DNA of 64,000 nt from DAOUJI01 sp965219565 (lineage in GTDB: Bacteria > Chloroflexota > Dehalococcoidia > Lucifugimonadales > JAGWBF01). Below the pieces are notes generated by a model. It worked only from the letters and a program-made list of their open reading frames with translations, ran no database searches and was not told the DNA's origin. The translations under genes and the position numbers were made by a program. The stretch's first letter is position 1. Every line of letters starts with the position of its first letter. The stretch spans positions 1,798,001-1,862,000 of the forward strand of contig OZ244780.1 of assembly GCA_965219565.1 (NCBI GenBank), in the 5' to 3' direction. Positions 35,371-43,415 of the stretch are shown here, piece by piece.

Positions 35371-35399
35371 CCGTCATTCCTGCGTAGGCTGGAATCCAC
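35371..35399. repeat. REP-like repeat, second copy
   Basis: CGTCATTCCTGCGTAGGCTG, continuing to GGAATCCA, matches in reverse complement the right arm of the repeat at 101-130 with only transition-type differences. It sits between hicA and the Abi_C gene in an AT-rich 229-base gap. No other feature is recognised in this gap. Confidence 0.65.
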
Positions 35400-35537
35400 T
35401 AACAATCCACATTCAGTGGTTGTGCTGGCATATATTGTGCTTACTTAATAGGTCGGTGCGTGGTATTGTATATGGGATAAGGGTATCGTAGGGTTGGAAA
35501 TAAGTGCCCGAATAATGATTTCAAGTAGGGTTCCATC

Positions 35538-36476
35538 ATGTCTATATTCGATACTTTCGCTAAACGTAAACGAAGATCTGAAGACGCAGGTAGGCCAGTA
35601 ATCTACCGTTACGATGTCCTGCCTAATCAATTCAGGGTACAAGTCGTATACATTTGGCGAAGTGCCATAGGTGAGCCTTATTATTATCCATCGATACCTA
35701 TGTCGGTGTGGGAACGAATCCGTGATACCCTCGCGCGAGAAATGGGGAAATTACGCTTAGTGGAGTCAACACTTCACTCATCGAATCCAATGGAACACTG
35801 TGTACAATTTCTTCTGGCAAGCAAAGATGTAGACCAGGTGTTGAGCCTAATCGAGATCTCTTTCCTGGAGATTGATACGACCATGAAGGAAGTGTATCAA
35901 TATGGCGGTAATCTAAACGGCTCCGACGTTTCACAAACTCCTGATGATGCTATCAAAGAATTGAATTTCCGTTTTCAGGAACACGCCATAGGTTATCAGT
36001 ACGAAGCTGGCCGGATTATAAAGATGGATTCCCAGTATATGCATGCGGAGGTTGTAGAACCAGCGATAAGACTTCTACATGAGGCTAAGTTTGAAGGGGC
36101 CTTGCAGGAATTCATGAATGCTCATAAACACTACAGGGAAAGGAACAACAAAGAAGCGATAACAGAAGCCCTAAAAGCTTTTGAAAGCACCATGAAGACC
36201 ATTTGCGACAGGCGAAAGTTGGGCTACTCTCAGAACGACACCGCAAGCAAACTGATAAAGACCCTGTTTGACAACCATATCGTTCCTGTAGAGATGGAAA
36301 GTCAATTCAACAGCTTGCGATCAACCTTGGAGAGCGGTGTTACCACTCTAAGAAACAAGAAAGGTGGGCATGGTCAGGGCAGCGAACCCATGGAAGTCCC
36401 TGACTATATCGCCGCTTACGCTCTACATCTCACGGCCTCCAACATAGTGTTCCTCATCAATGCGCACAATTCATAG
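35538..36476 (+). CDS. Abi_C-domain protein (AbiJ-like abortive infection family)
   Basis: A 312-residue soluble protein. The N-terminal 110 residues or so (MSIFDTFAKRKR..., then P-x-x-F-R-V-Q-V-V-Y-I-W) resemble the AbiJ N-terminal domain type 4 found in STM4504/CBY_0614 proteins. The C-terminal third has the Abi_C pattern: an E-A-hydrophobic-K-A-F-E-S-x-M-K helix, later LRNKKGGHGQG, a motif shared with HEPN-like folds. Proteins of this type are predicted anti-phage effectors. Base composition is clearly more AT-rich than the neighbouring operons, and it follows a hicBA pair, which supports a transferred defence patch. Function is inferred from domain resemblance only. Confidence 0.65.
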   Translation: MSIFDTFAKRKRRSEDAGRPVIYRYDVLPNQFRVQVVYIWRSAIGEPYYYPSIPMSVWERIRDTLAREMGKLRLVESTLHSSNPMEHCVQFLLASKDVDQVLSLIEISFLEIDTTMKEVYQYGGNLNGSDVSQTPDDAIKELNFRFQEHAIGYQYEAGRIIKMDSQYMHAEVVEPAIRLLHEAKFEGALQEFMNAHKHYRERNNKEAITEALKAFESTMKTICDRRKLGYSQNDTASKLIKTLFDNHIVPVEMESQFNSLRSTLESGVTTLRNKKGGHGQGSEPMEVPDYIAAYALHLTASNIVFLINAHNS

Positions 36477-36538
36477 ATAGAAGTATCCCTCGTCTTGTTG
36501 CGGAGCTATGAGGCGTGGCATTGGAGCATCGGCTCGTT

Positions 36539-36544
36539 TATAAT
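36539..36544 (+). promoter_or_regulatory. Minus 10 element before the first amidohydrolase
   Basis: A perfect TATAAT 43 bases before the start codon at 36588. No convincing -35 box is found at 16-18 bases. Confidence 0.45.
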
Positions 36545-36587
36545 GGGCTGGCCAAGATTAGCCGTGAAAGCAAGCAGGAGGGCTTGA

Positions 36588-37775
36588 ATGGACCGAGTTA
36601 AGTTTGTGGACAGCGACGCCCACGTGGTGGAGCCGGACAGCCTGTGGGACAACTACCTGGAGAGCAAGTACAAAGGGCGAATCAAGTCCCACTTGGCCTA
36701 TGAACGGGCCACAAAGCCCACCGACCCGTGGACCATCAACGTCTCGGTGGAAGTGGACGACTTTCCGCCCCAGCCCATGAGGCGGGCCAAGAACGAGAAG
36801 GAAGAGACGGACCCGGAACCCCTTCGGGAAGCCGTGGGCGCCGAGGTCTTCACCATGGGCGTGGAGCAATACTACGGGAAGTGGCAGGAGAGAGGCTTCG
36901 ACGCCGAGACCTACAGGCAGGTTATGGACCTGTCGGGCATCGACCGGATGATTCTCTACCCCACGGTAGGCCTGTGGTCTACCTCCAGCCCTGACATGGA
37001 GCCTGAGTTCGCCGCCGCCGTGCGCCGGGCCTACAACACCTGGCTGGGAGACTTCACCAAGGACATAGGAGGCCGGGCCTACGGAGCCGCGTCCATAGAC
37101 CTGCGCGACCCAGAAGCCGCGGCCAAAGAAGTGCGCCGCTGCGTCACAGAATACGGCTTCAAGTCTGTCCACCTGAACCCTTCTCCCGTGCCCGGCCGCC
37201 GGGTGTACGACCCGGAGTGCGACCAGGTGTGGGCTGCCTGCGCGGAGCTGAACGTGCCGGTGGGCGTGCACCCCAGCGCGTCCAACGGGCTGGACATGGG
37301 GATGATTCCCTACTACCTTCCCGACCTGAGAAACGTGCAGGGCATCGTGGCCTTCTCCATAGGCAGCATGCTCTGCTGCTCCGCTTTCATAATGGGAGGA
37401 GTCCTGGAGAGGCACCCCGGGCTCAGGGTTGCCTTCCTGGAGGCGGGCGCCGGCTGGGCGAGCTACTGGCCTGAACGTATGATGTCAGGTATCAACGGCG
37501 GCAACCGTGGCCTCAAGATCAACGGCCTGACCAAGTCGCCGCAGGACTACTTCGCCGAGCAGTGCTTCATCGCCGCCGACCAGGATGACCCCGGAATACC
37601 TTTGGTGGCTCAGACGGTGGGAGAGCAGGTGCTGCTCACCGCCACAGACTTCGGCCACCCCGAGGGATACCGCTACCAGACCGCCTCCCGGGACTTCATG
37701 GGCGTCCCCGGAGTCACCGACGAGGCCAAGAAACGCATCCTGTGGGACAACGGAGTCAGGGCCTACGGCTTCTGA
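36588..37775 (+). CDS. Metal-dependent amidohydrolase (amidohydrolase_2), tandem copy 1
   Basis: A 395-residue TIM-barrel hydrolase or decarboxylase of the ACMSD/2-amino-3-carboxymuconate-semialdehyde decarboxylase-like superfamily. The N-terminal metal motif appears as DSDAHVVEP, one His where some members have HxH or ExH. The catalytic strand motifs VHLNPSP and GVHPSAS are seen, and the C-terminal Asp is in ATDFGHPEG. The reaction may be hydrolysis or non-oxidative decarboxylation of an aromatic or cyclic carboxylate; the substrate is unknown. GCAGGAGG precedes the ATG. It is closely similar to the next gene. Confidence 0.85.
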   Translation: MDRVKFVDSDAHVVEPDSLWDNYLESKYKGRIKSHLAYERATKPTDPWTINVSVEVDDFPPQPMRRAKNEKEETDPEPLREAVGAEVFTMGVEQYYGKWQERGFDAETYRQVMDLSGIDRMILYPTVGLWSTSSPDMEPEFAAAVRRAYNTWLGDFTKDIGGRAYGAASIDLRDPEAAAKEVRRCVTEYGFKSVHLNPSPVPGRRVYDPECDQVWAACAELNVPVGVHPSASNGLDMGMIPYYLPDLRNVQGIVAFSIGSMLCCSAFIMGGVLERHPGLRVAFLEAGAGWASYWPERMMSGINGGNRGLKINGLTKSPQDYFAEQCFIAADQDDPGIPLVAQTVGEQVLLTATDFGHPEGYRYQTASRDFMGVPGVTDEAKKRILWDNGVRAYGF

Positions 37776-37849
37776 CGCCGCCTCCATACAAGGCTCGAAC
37801 CGCCAGAACCCTACGAGAAGGGACGTCCAAACGGCGTCCCTTCAGCTTG

Positions 37850-37878
37850 TTGTAGAGCCACAGGGTTTTCTCTATAAT
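37850..37878 (+). promoter_or_regulatory. Promoter of the second amidohydrolase
   Basis: TTGTAG (37850-37855), a 17-base spacer and a perfect TATAAT (37873-37878), 46 bases before the start codon at 37924. It indicates separate control of the two tandem copies. Confidence 0.65.
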
Positions 37879-37923
37879 TAAGTTAACAAGGCATCAACCG
37901 GTTGAGAATAACGGAGGGTTTCG

Positions 37924-39204
37924 ATGGAGAGACTCAGGTTCATAGACGGTGACGCGCACATTCTGGAGCCCCAGGACATCTGGGACGAGTACCTGGAGAA
38001 GAAGTACAAGGGCGCCGTGGGCAAGGGGTTCGCCCGTTGGGCCCACGCCTCAACACTGCCACAGGGTGAGGCGCGCCTGCAGGAAAAGGGCCAGGAGGAC
38101 CCCCTGTGCTTCAACATGGAGATAGAGATAATGGGGCGTCAGGTGCCCAACCGTGCGCCGCGCGACCCGCGAGTGGGGGTGGACGGCAAGCCGCTGGTCC
38201 AGGGCACGGACTCCGACCAGGCCTTTGGAAGCACGGCAAACCAGGAGACGGGCGTAACCATCATCGAGGACAGGGAGCTGAACGATCTGACCGACGCCTA
38301 CGGCAAGTGGGCCGACGAGAATTTCCCTGCCCGCGCCTACCGCGAAGTGATGGACACCCACGGAATCGACTACATGATTCTGTACCCCACGGTGGGGTTC
38401 TGGGTTACAGGAGCCGCCGAGATGGACGGCGAGACTGCCACCGCCATCAGAAGGGCCTATAACCGTTGGCTGGGGGACTTCACAAAGGACATCGGGCATG
38501 GCGCATGCGGCGCCGCCTCCATCGACCTGCGAGACCCAGAACTGGCCCGCAAAGAGGTGGAACGGTGCGTCAAAGAGTATGACTTCAAGGCGGTCCACCT
38601 CAACCCCGCGCCAGTGCCGAACCTGCGTCTTTTCGACGAAGTTTGCGACCCGCTGTGGGAAACTTGCGCCGACCTTGGTGTGCCCATAGGGCTACATCCA
38701 AGCGCCAACCACCCCTTCGACCAAGGCATGTTGGACTACATTCCGGGCCTGAGAAACTGCCGCACTACCGTCTCCTTCGTCATGGGCAGCATGATGGCCT
38801 GCACCTCGTTGATTATGGGCGGAGTGCTGGAACGCCACCCCAAGCTGAAGGTAGTGTTCCTCGAGTCCGGCTGCGGCTGGGCGTCCTTCTGGCCCGACAG
38901 GTTGGAGTCTGGGATACAGGGAGGCACCCGTGGCCTGAAGATCAACGGACTGAGCCGGATGCCCAAGGAGTACTTCTCCGAGCAGTGTTTCGTGGCCGCG
39001 GACCAGGACGACCCCAACATCACCGACGTTATCAACAACGTCGGCGATCACGTCATCGTCAGCGCCACTGACTTCGGCCACCCGGAGGGGAGGCACTACG
39101 CCTCAGCCGTTGGGGACGTGATGAAGCTGGAAGGTGTTTCCCATGAGAGCAAGAAGAAGCTGTTGTGGGACAACGCCCTTCGCGCCTATCCCATCAAGCC
39201 TTAA
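37924..39204 (+). CDS. Metal-dependent amidohydrolase (amidohydrolase_2), tandem copy 2
   Basis: A 426-residue homologue of the preceding protein with the same layout: DGDAHILEP at the N-terminus, VHLNPAP, GLHPSAN, LESGCGWASFWP and ATDFGHPEG. It carries about 30 extra residues in the N-terminal half (around 55-105), the main difference between the copies, so substrate choice may differ. GGAGGG lies before the ATG, it has its own TATAAT promoter, and a strong terminator follows. Confidence 0.85.
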   Translation: MERLRFIDGDAHILEPQDIWDEYLEKKYKGAVGKGFARWAHASTLPQGEARLQEKGQEDPLCFNMEIEIMGRQVPNRAPRDPRVGVDGKPLVQGTDSDQAFGSTANQETGVTIIEDRELNDLTDAYGKWADENFPARAYREVMDTHGIDYMILYPTVGFWVTGAAEMDGETATAIRRAYNRWLGDFTKDIGHGACGAASIDLRDPELARKEVERCVKEYDFKAVHLNPAPVPNLRLFDEVCDPLWETCADLGVPIGLHPSANHPFDQGMLDYIPGLRNCRTTVSFVMGSMMACTSLIMGGVLERHPKLKVVFLESGCGWASFWPDRLESGIQGGTRGLKINGLSRMPKEYFSEQCFVAADQDDPNITDVINNVGDHVIVSATDFGHPEGRHYASAVGDVMKLEGVSHESKKKLLWDNALRAYPIKP

Positions 39205-39231
39205 CCTCGGAGGCGAGCCTGAAACGATTTT

Positions 39232-39266
39232 GGGGGGAGCTTATGCTCCCCCCTAACTTTATCTTT
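39232..39266 (+). terminator. Rho-independent terminator after the amidohydrolases
   Basis: A 9-bp stem (GGGGGGAGC 39232-39240, GCTCCCCCC 39245-39253) with a TTAT loop, followed by the T-rich TAACTTTATCTTT. Confidence 0.85.
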
Positions 39267-39300
39267 AAGATCCTCTATGCAAGCAGTTGCTTTCAGATGG

Positions 39301-39328
39301 GTAGGGGCGACCGGCCGGTCGCCCCTAC
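39301..39328. repeat. Perfect 28-base palindrome
   Basis: GTAGGGGCGACCGG is followed immediately by its exact reverse complement. There is no loop and no T run, so it is not a classical terminator. It lies between the terminator of the amidohydrolase unit and the convergent GDYXXLXY gene. An 11-base partial match (GTAGGGGCGAC) occurs at about 42737-42747 in another gap. It is likely a dispersed palindromic repeat or a protein-binding site. Confidence 0.75.
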
Positions 39329-39381
39329 GTGGTCGGTCGTACTCGCCGTGCCTCCGTCACTGGCGCCGTGCATGACATTGC

Positions 39382-39900
39382 TCAGGGCAAGTTGTGATTC
39401 TCCCGGATCTCGTCGAAAGGCTCGCCATCCACCAGGACGTCCTTGATCACGGCCCTGCCCCTGTTGCCCACTGAAACCACTACCTTGATCTCGGTGGACT
39501 GCTCTATGATGTGGCCGGAGCCTTCCGGAACGAAATACGTCCCTATGCCGAAGTCGATTTCCCCGCCCGATCCCACCGTTCCTTTGATAAAAGGCTGGTC
39601 GTCGGAATCGTTACGCCGGAACTCGCGCCGGAGGGCCTGCCAAGATTCGGGACCCTCTTCCAGATAGACGTAGACTTCCTGCCCGGGACTGGCTTTCCAG
39701 TCTTCAGGAACCTGGGCTATCTCGTACCGCAATATTACGTAGTCTCCTTGAAGCAGGGACCTGGGGTCAATCGGAAGCGTCTTCAAGACTACGTCGACTC
39801 CCGACCGCAGCGTGTATTCACGATCGGCTATGAGTCCCACGAGCAATAGGACCTGGGCCGCGACGATGATCAGGAGCGCCAGCTTGAATTTACGGCTCAT
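39382..39900 (-). CDS. GDYXXLXY-motif membrane-anchored protein
   Basis: A 172-residue protein with one N-terminal membrane segment (about residues 7-26) and an extracytoplasmic beta-rich domain carrying the defining GDYVILRY motif. This family is typically encoded beside DUF2157 membrane proteins, as here. Function unknown. The ATG at 39900 overlaps the end of the DUF2157 gene by 11 bases, so translation is likely coupled. A GTG at 39921 is an alternative start. Confidence 0.85.
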   Translation of the reverse strand: MSRKFKLALLIIVAAQVLLLVGLIADREYTLRSGVDVVLKTLPIDPRSLLQGDYVILRYEIAQVPEDWKASPGQEVYVYLEEGPESWQALRREFRRNDSDDQPFIKGTVGSGGEIDFGIGTYFVPEGSGHIIEQSTEIKVVVSVGNRGRAVIKDVLVDGEPFDEIRENHNLP

Positions 39901-41209
39901 GGACGCCCTCGATTGTGTCACGCTCCCTGCTCGTCATCCTTTCGAACACCTTTCGGCGTCCCCTCTCCAAGAAGAAGCCCCCGGCCAGTAGAATGACCCC
40001 GGCCACAACGAAAACGATTGACCGGTCCAAGAGGTCCCAACTCAGCTCGAAATATCGAGTCACGACGTCTAACGCGAAGAAAGCCAGGCCGATGTTGATG
40101 AAGGACTCCATCGCCCTAACGTATCCCAAGACAACCAGGCCGATGATCGCTACTAGGAGCAACAGGTTGAACACCAAGGGAAAAGTGAATTCCTTGCCGT
40201 GGGGGGCGAACAGGACAGTGAAGACGGCTGCTGTCATAAGAACGGAGGCTATCAGTTCGAAGGACAACAGCTTGACGGTCCTACCCTGACATAGGCTTCT
40301 AACGTAGACGGCGACTTGAGTAACGAGACCTATGGCAGAGAATACGCATAGAAGCGGCCAAAGCCCTATGGGTGCATCGGGGTCGATCCGTTCCGCCAAC
40401 TCTATCCCATCATACGCGGACCTGAAGCCGAGGAGGTACACGGTAAAAAGGACTGTAAGCGTTCCCATGATTTGGAACGCCCAAGCGTAATCGATAGTTT
40501 CCCGGAAGATCCCTTGTAACCTGCCAAGCCCGTACAAACCCAGCCCAAGCATGGCAAAAACTGAGATGGAGAATATCCCGTCAGCTTGACTGCCCGAGTC
40601 GCCCAAGTATTCGTAGAGCCAAAAACTCGTCGCCCCCAGCGCCAGGCCGATGGTCAGGAAGACCGTGGGCTGGGACCTCGTCAGATAGGCTATGGGCGCC
40701 ACTCCCGCCAGCCAATAGGTGAAGAGAGTGGGATCGTTAAGCTCGAAATTGTAGATTTGGGCCACGAGGTGAATCGCGGCCCCGTACACTATGGCGGCCA
40801 GCAAGATGAAGGCGGCGCCCACTCTTTCGTAGCCTTTTACATAACGCATCCAGTAAGCTGCGCCATATGCCCCTGGAACGCAGGCCATGACCAATGCTAG
40901 CCGGATAGGCTTGGCTATGGCATCCCAGTTGGCGGCGAAGAAGGAAATGATTCCAATCCCAACCAGAATCGTGCCGAGTACGGCCAGTATCGAGATGAGA
41001 CGTCCACGGGCTATATCGACTGCGGCGACTCCAGCTTTGCCTCGGTAGCTGTCGAGGATAGCCGCGGCCTGTTCCTGGGAAATCAACCCCTGGCTGCGCC
41101 ACTGCCGCACCTCAATGGCAAGCTTAGCGAGGAATTGGCCGTCCTCGGTGTCGCCCATTTCTGGCTGGTCCCTCATCGAGTCGCTTTCGTTTTCATTCCC
41201 ACTTCCCAT
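39890..41209 (-). CDS. DUF2157 multi-spanning membrane protein
   Basis: A protein of about 439 residues. A cytosolic N-terminal region (about residues 15-75) contains the DUF2157 signature W-x-x-x-G-hydrophobic-I-S-x-x-Q-A-x-x-I, followed by about 11 or 12 hydrophobic membrane segments. It forms a conserved pair with the GDYXXLXY protein downstream; the pair may be a membrane complex of unknown role. The start is uncertain, with candidates at 41218 (TTG), 41209 (ATG) and 41176 (ATG), none with a clear ribosome binding site. Confidence 0.82.
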   Translation of the reverse strand: MGSGNENESDSMRDQPEMGDTEDGQFLAKLAIEVRQWRSQGLISQEQAAAILDSYRGKAGVAAVDIARGRLISILAVLGTILVGIGIISFFAANWDAIAKPIRLALVMACVPGAYGAAYWMRYVKGYERVGAAFILLAAIVYGAAIHLVAQIYNFELNDPTLFTYWLAGVAPIAYLTRSQPTVFLTIGLALGATSFWLYEYLGDSGSQADGIFSISVFAMLGLGLYGLGRLQGIFRETIDYAWAFQIMGTLTVLFTVYLLGFRSAYDGIELAERIDPDAPIGLWPLLCVFSAIGLVTQVAVYVRSLCQGRTVKLLSFELIASVLMTAAVFTVLFAPHGKEFTFPLVFNLLLLVAIIGLVVLGYVRAMESFINIGLAFFALDVVTRYFELSWDLLDRSIVFVVAGVILLAGGFFLERGRRKVFERMTSRERDTIEGVHEP

Positions 41210-41313
41210 AGGGGCCAAGTGTATACGGAATCGCGGGAGTCAACCAGCCGTTTGGAAGCGAATATGGGGCAGTCGCACTTGCTTTGGGACGCCCCTTTGG
41301 CGCCCAGGGCCTG

Positions 41314-42561
41314 CTAGAGCATGTTGAGGATGCGCCGCAGTTCTATGAGCGCGGTAGAGGAGGCCCTGCGTCTGATTACAAGCGACCGGGGCGGCAGGCG
41401 AAGAGGAACGTGGGTCACTGATTCTCCCGACACTGGGGGGTGCACCAGGGCTATGTGGACGACGCCGGGCGGCTGACCGTCCACTTCGTCAGGGCCAAGG
41501 ACTCCGGTTATGCCGATTCCCACGTCGGCGCCGGACGCCGACGTGCCTGCGGCGGCTTGGGCCATGGCCTGGGCCGTTTCGGGGCTTACTAGGCCGTGAG
41601 CGTCTATGACCTCAGCCGAAACCCCGCTGCTAACGGCGGACTCTCGTCCGTGCACGACGAGGCCCCGACGGTAATATTGGGCGGTACCGGCTGTCTCGCT
41701 GATGCTGGAGGCGAGGACTCCGCCCGTACAATGTTCCATAGTGGACAGGCTCAATCCTTTGGCGACCAGAAGGTCTCCCACGGCTTGCTGGGGTGTCTCG
41801 TCGTCGTAACCCCAGATGTATGGCCCCATAATGGAGAGCAGTCCGTTCTCGGCGGGTTGGAGCAGAGAACGGGCGGATGCCTCGTCGGAGCCTCTGGCGA
41901 TGATTCTCAGATGTATACCGTCGGACTTGGAGTAGATTCCCAGATAGGGGTTCTCCTTGCCCAGATAGTCGGTCACCAACTCATCGACGGCTCCCTCGGA
42001 CATGCCGGAGGTCTTGATGTTCCGGGTAAGAATCACCTCGCCGCGGCTTATCTTACTCAACCGTGGGACGACCTCGGCTTCCCAGATTGCCTGAAGTTCA
42101 GCGGGTGGGCCTGGCATCGTCACTATTCGCTTGTCGTTGTGCTCTACCCACCAACCGGGGGCTGTGCCCCGCGCGTTGGGGATGATTTCCGCCGACGGTA
42201 TGAGGCTGGCCTGGCGTATGTTGGTGGCCGGCATGTCTCCACCACGCCGCCTGAAATAAGCCCGGAGTTGTTCGACGATGTCCTCCTGAATCTCCATCTC
42301 CTCGCCCAGAGCCGCCGCCACGGCGTCCCGGGTGAGGTCGTCCTGGGTGGGACCCAGTCCTCCTGAGGTGAATATGATGTCTGAGCGTTCCAGGCCCCGT
42401 TTCACTGCCCCCACGAGGGTTTCTATATCATCCCCTACGAGGGAGACGTGCCTCAGGTTAATGCCCAGAGCAGGCAGCCTGGAGGCGATGAAGGATGAGT
42501 TGGTGTCGACAAGTTCCCCCATCAAAAGCTCGGTGCCGACCGACAATATTTCAGCGTTCAT
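41314..42561 (-). CDS. CinA-like protein with degenerate deamidase domain
   Basis: A 415-residue CinA-family protein. The N-terminal MoCF/COG1058 domain is well conserved (EILSVGTELLMGE, TSGGLGPTQDD, MPGPP) and in the family is an ADP-ribose or NAD-related pyrophosphatase. The C-terminal domain aligns with nicotinamide-nucleotide amidase PncC but reads MEHCTGG where AESCTGG is usual. The serine and lysine I recall as the catalytic dyad fall on A294 and A309. Deamidase activity is therefore doubtful. No ribosome binding site is visible before the ATG. Nearby genes give no NAD-salvage context. Confidence 0.85.
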   Translation of the reverse strand: MNAEILSVGTELLMGELVDTNSSFIASRLPALGINLRHVSLVGDDIETLVGAVKRGLERSDIIFTSGGLGPTQDDLTRDAVAAALGEEMEIQEDIVEQLRAYFRRRGGDMPATNIRQASLIPSAEIIPNARGTAPGWWVEHNDKRIVTMPGPPAELQAIWEAEVVPRLSKISRGEVILTRNIKTSGMSEGAVDELVTDYLGKENPYLGIYSKSDGIHLRIIARGSDEASARSLLQPAENGLLSIMGPYIWGYDDETPQQAVGDLLVAKGLSLSTMEHCTGGVLASSISETAGTAQYYRRGLVVHGRESAVSSGVSAEVIDAHGLVSPETAQAMAQAAAGTSASGADVGIGITGVLGPDEVDGQPPGVVHIALVHPPVSGESVTHVPLRLPPRSLVIRRRASSTALIELRRILNML

Positions 42562-42801
42562 TTAGCGTTGGCCTAATAAAATATGGTTCACGTGGATTCA
42601 ACGAAGTATATAGGCCAAGCCTATGCGGACTCAACAGGGACATGGAGGGCGCTTGTCCTATTTCACGCGAAGGGAGAGGCTGGGACCGTCGTCTGGACAT
42701 ATTTCTTCCCAATTTGGCGGGAAGGCTGAGGTGGGGGTAGGGGCGACGACTTTGGGAAGGGTTCCGACCGGAGTCTTGGCGCCACGAGACAGGCGGAGAG
42801 T
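42562..42801. other. Intergenic gap without a recognised gene
   Basis: These 240 bases lie between the cinA-like start and the stop of the DUF4340 gene. They contain an AT-rich patch near 42565-42615 that could hold the cinA-like promoter, and a partial match to the 39301 palindrome near 42737. Nothing else is recognised. Confidence 0.5.
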
Positions 42802-43383
42802 CTAGGAAGCTTCTTCCTCGTCGGCGGCCTCTTCCGGCTCGGCTTCTTCCGGCTCTTCCGGCGGGTATGGAGGGTCAGCGGCCAACTTGGATATGACCTC
42901 GCACCAGATGGCAGCCACGGTGTACAACCTGTCATCTCCCGCCAGGGATGCGTACCACTTTTCGCCGTCAGGCGTAGGGTCACCTAAGAGGAAGGACACA
43001 CGAGTCCCAGCCACGTCCGTCACTACGACCGTGGTCTGGGGTTCACCCAACCCATATTCCGCCGGGTCCTCTATAGCATGCGCCACTACGTCCGGACTTG
43101 TGCGTGGCCCGCTGAGCAGCAGGGGGGTGCCGGACCACCTATCACGGTCTACGGGAGTGTCGTCCCCATCCTTGATAACCCACCCATCGTCGGTGGCTTC
43201 GTACTCGACGGTGGTGTCCATGTGGGTCACAGAAATGTGGGCAATGGAGCTTGGGTCGACTTTGAAGAGCCAGGGAGGTTCTTCCTCGAGCTCGCGCTTG
43301 TCCTGCAGACCGAACACCACGCCCACGGCGCCTCCGATGACCGCCAGCACAACGAGTAGAAGTATGGTAAGTCGAACGTTCAT
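42802..43383 (-). CDS. DUF4340 domain protein
   Basis: A 193-residue membrane-anchored protein with one N-terminal hydrophobic segment (residues 5-25) and a single DUF4340 domain outside (W-hydrophobic-I-K-D-G-x-x-x-P-V-D, GLGEPQ-x-T-V, FLLGDPTPDGEKWYA). It ends in a very acidic Glu/Ala/Pro tail. DUF4340 genes commonly end Gld-type ABC operons, as here. It may bind a substrate or sense load for the transporter, but this is inference. Confidence 0.82.
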   Translation of the reverse strand: MNVRLTILLLVVLAVIGGAVGVVFGLQDKRELEEEPPWLFKVDPSSIAHISVTHMDTTVEYEATDDGWVIKDGDDTPVDRDRWSGTPLLLSGPRTSPDVVAHAIEDPAEYGLGEPQTTVVVTDVAGTRVSFLLGDPTPDGEKWYASLAGDDRLYTVAAIWCEVISKLAADPPYPPEEPEEAEPEEAADEEEAS

Positions 43384-43415
43384 ATTCTAGAGCAGACCGG
43401 CTATCCCTCGGGCGC

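Noticed and set aside
37818..37842. 8-bp hairpin after the first amidohydrolase as a terminator
   Set aside because: The stem AAGGGACG/CGTCCCTT is real, but no T run follows, so termination is not supported.
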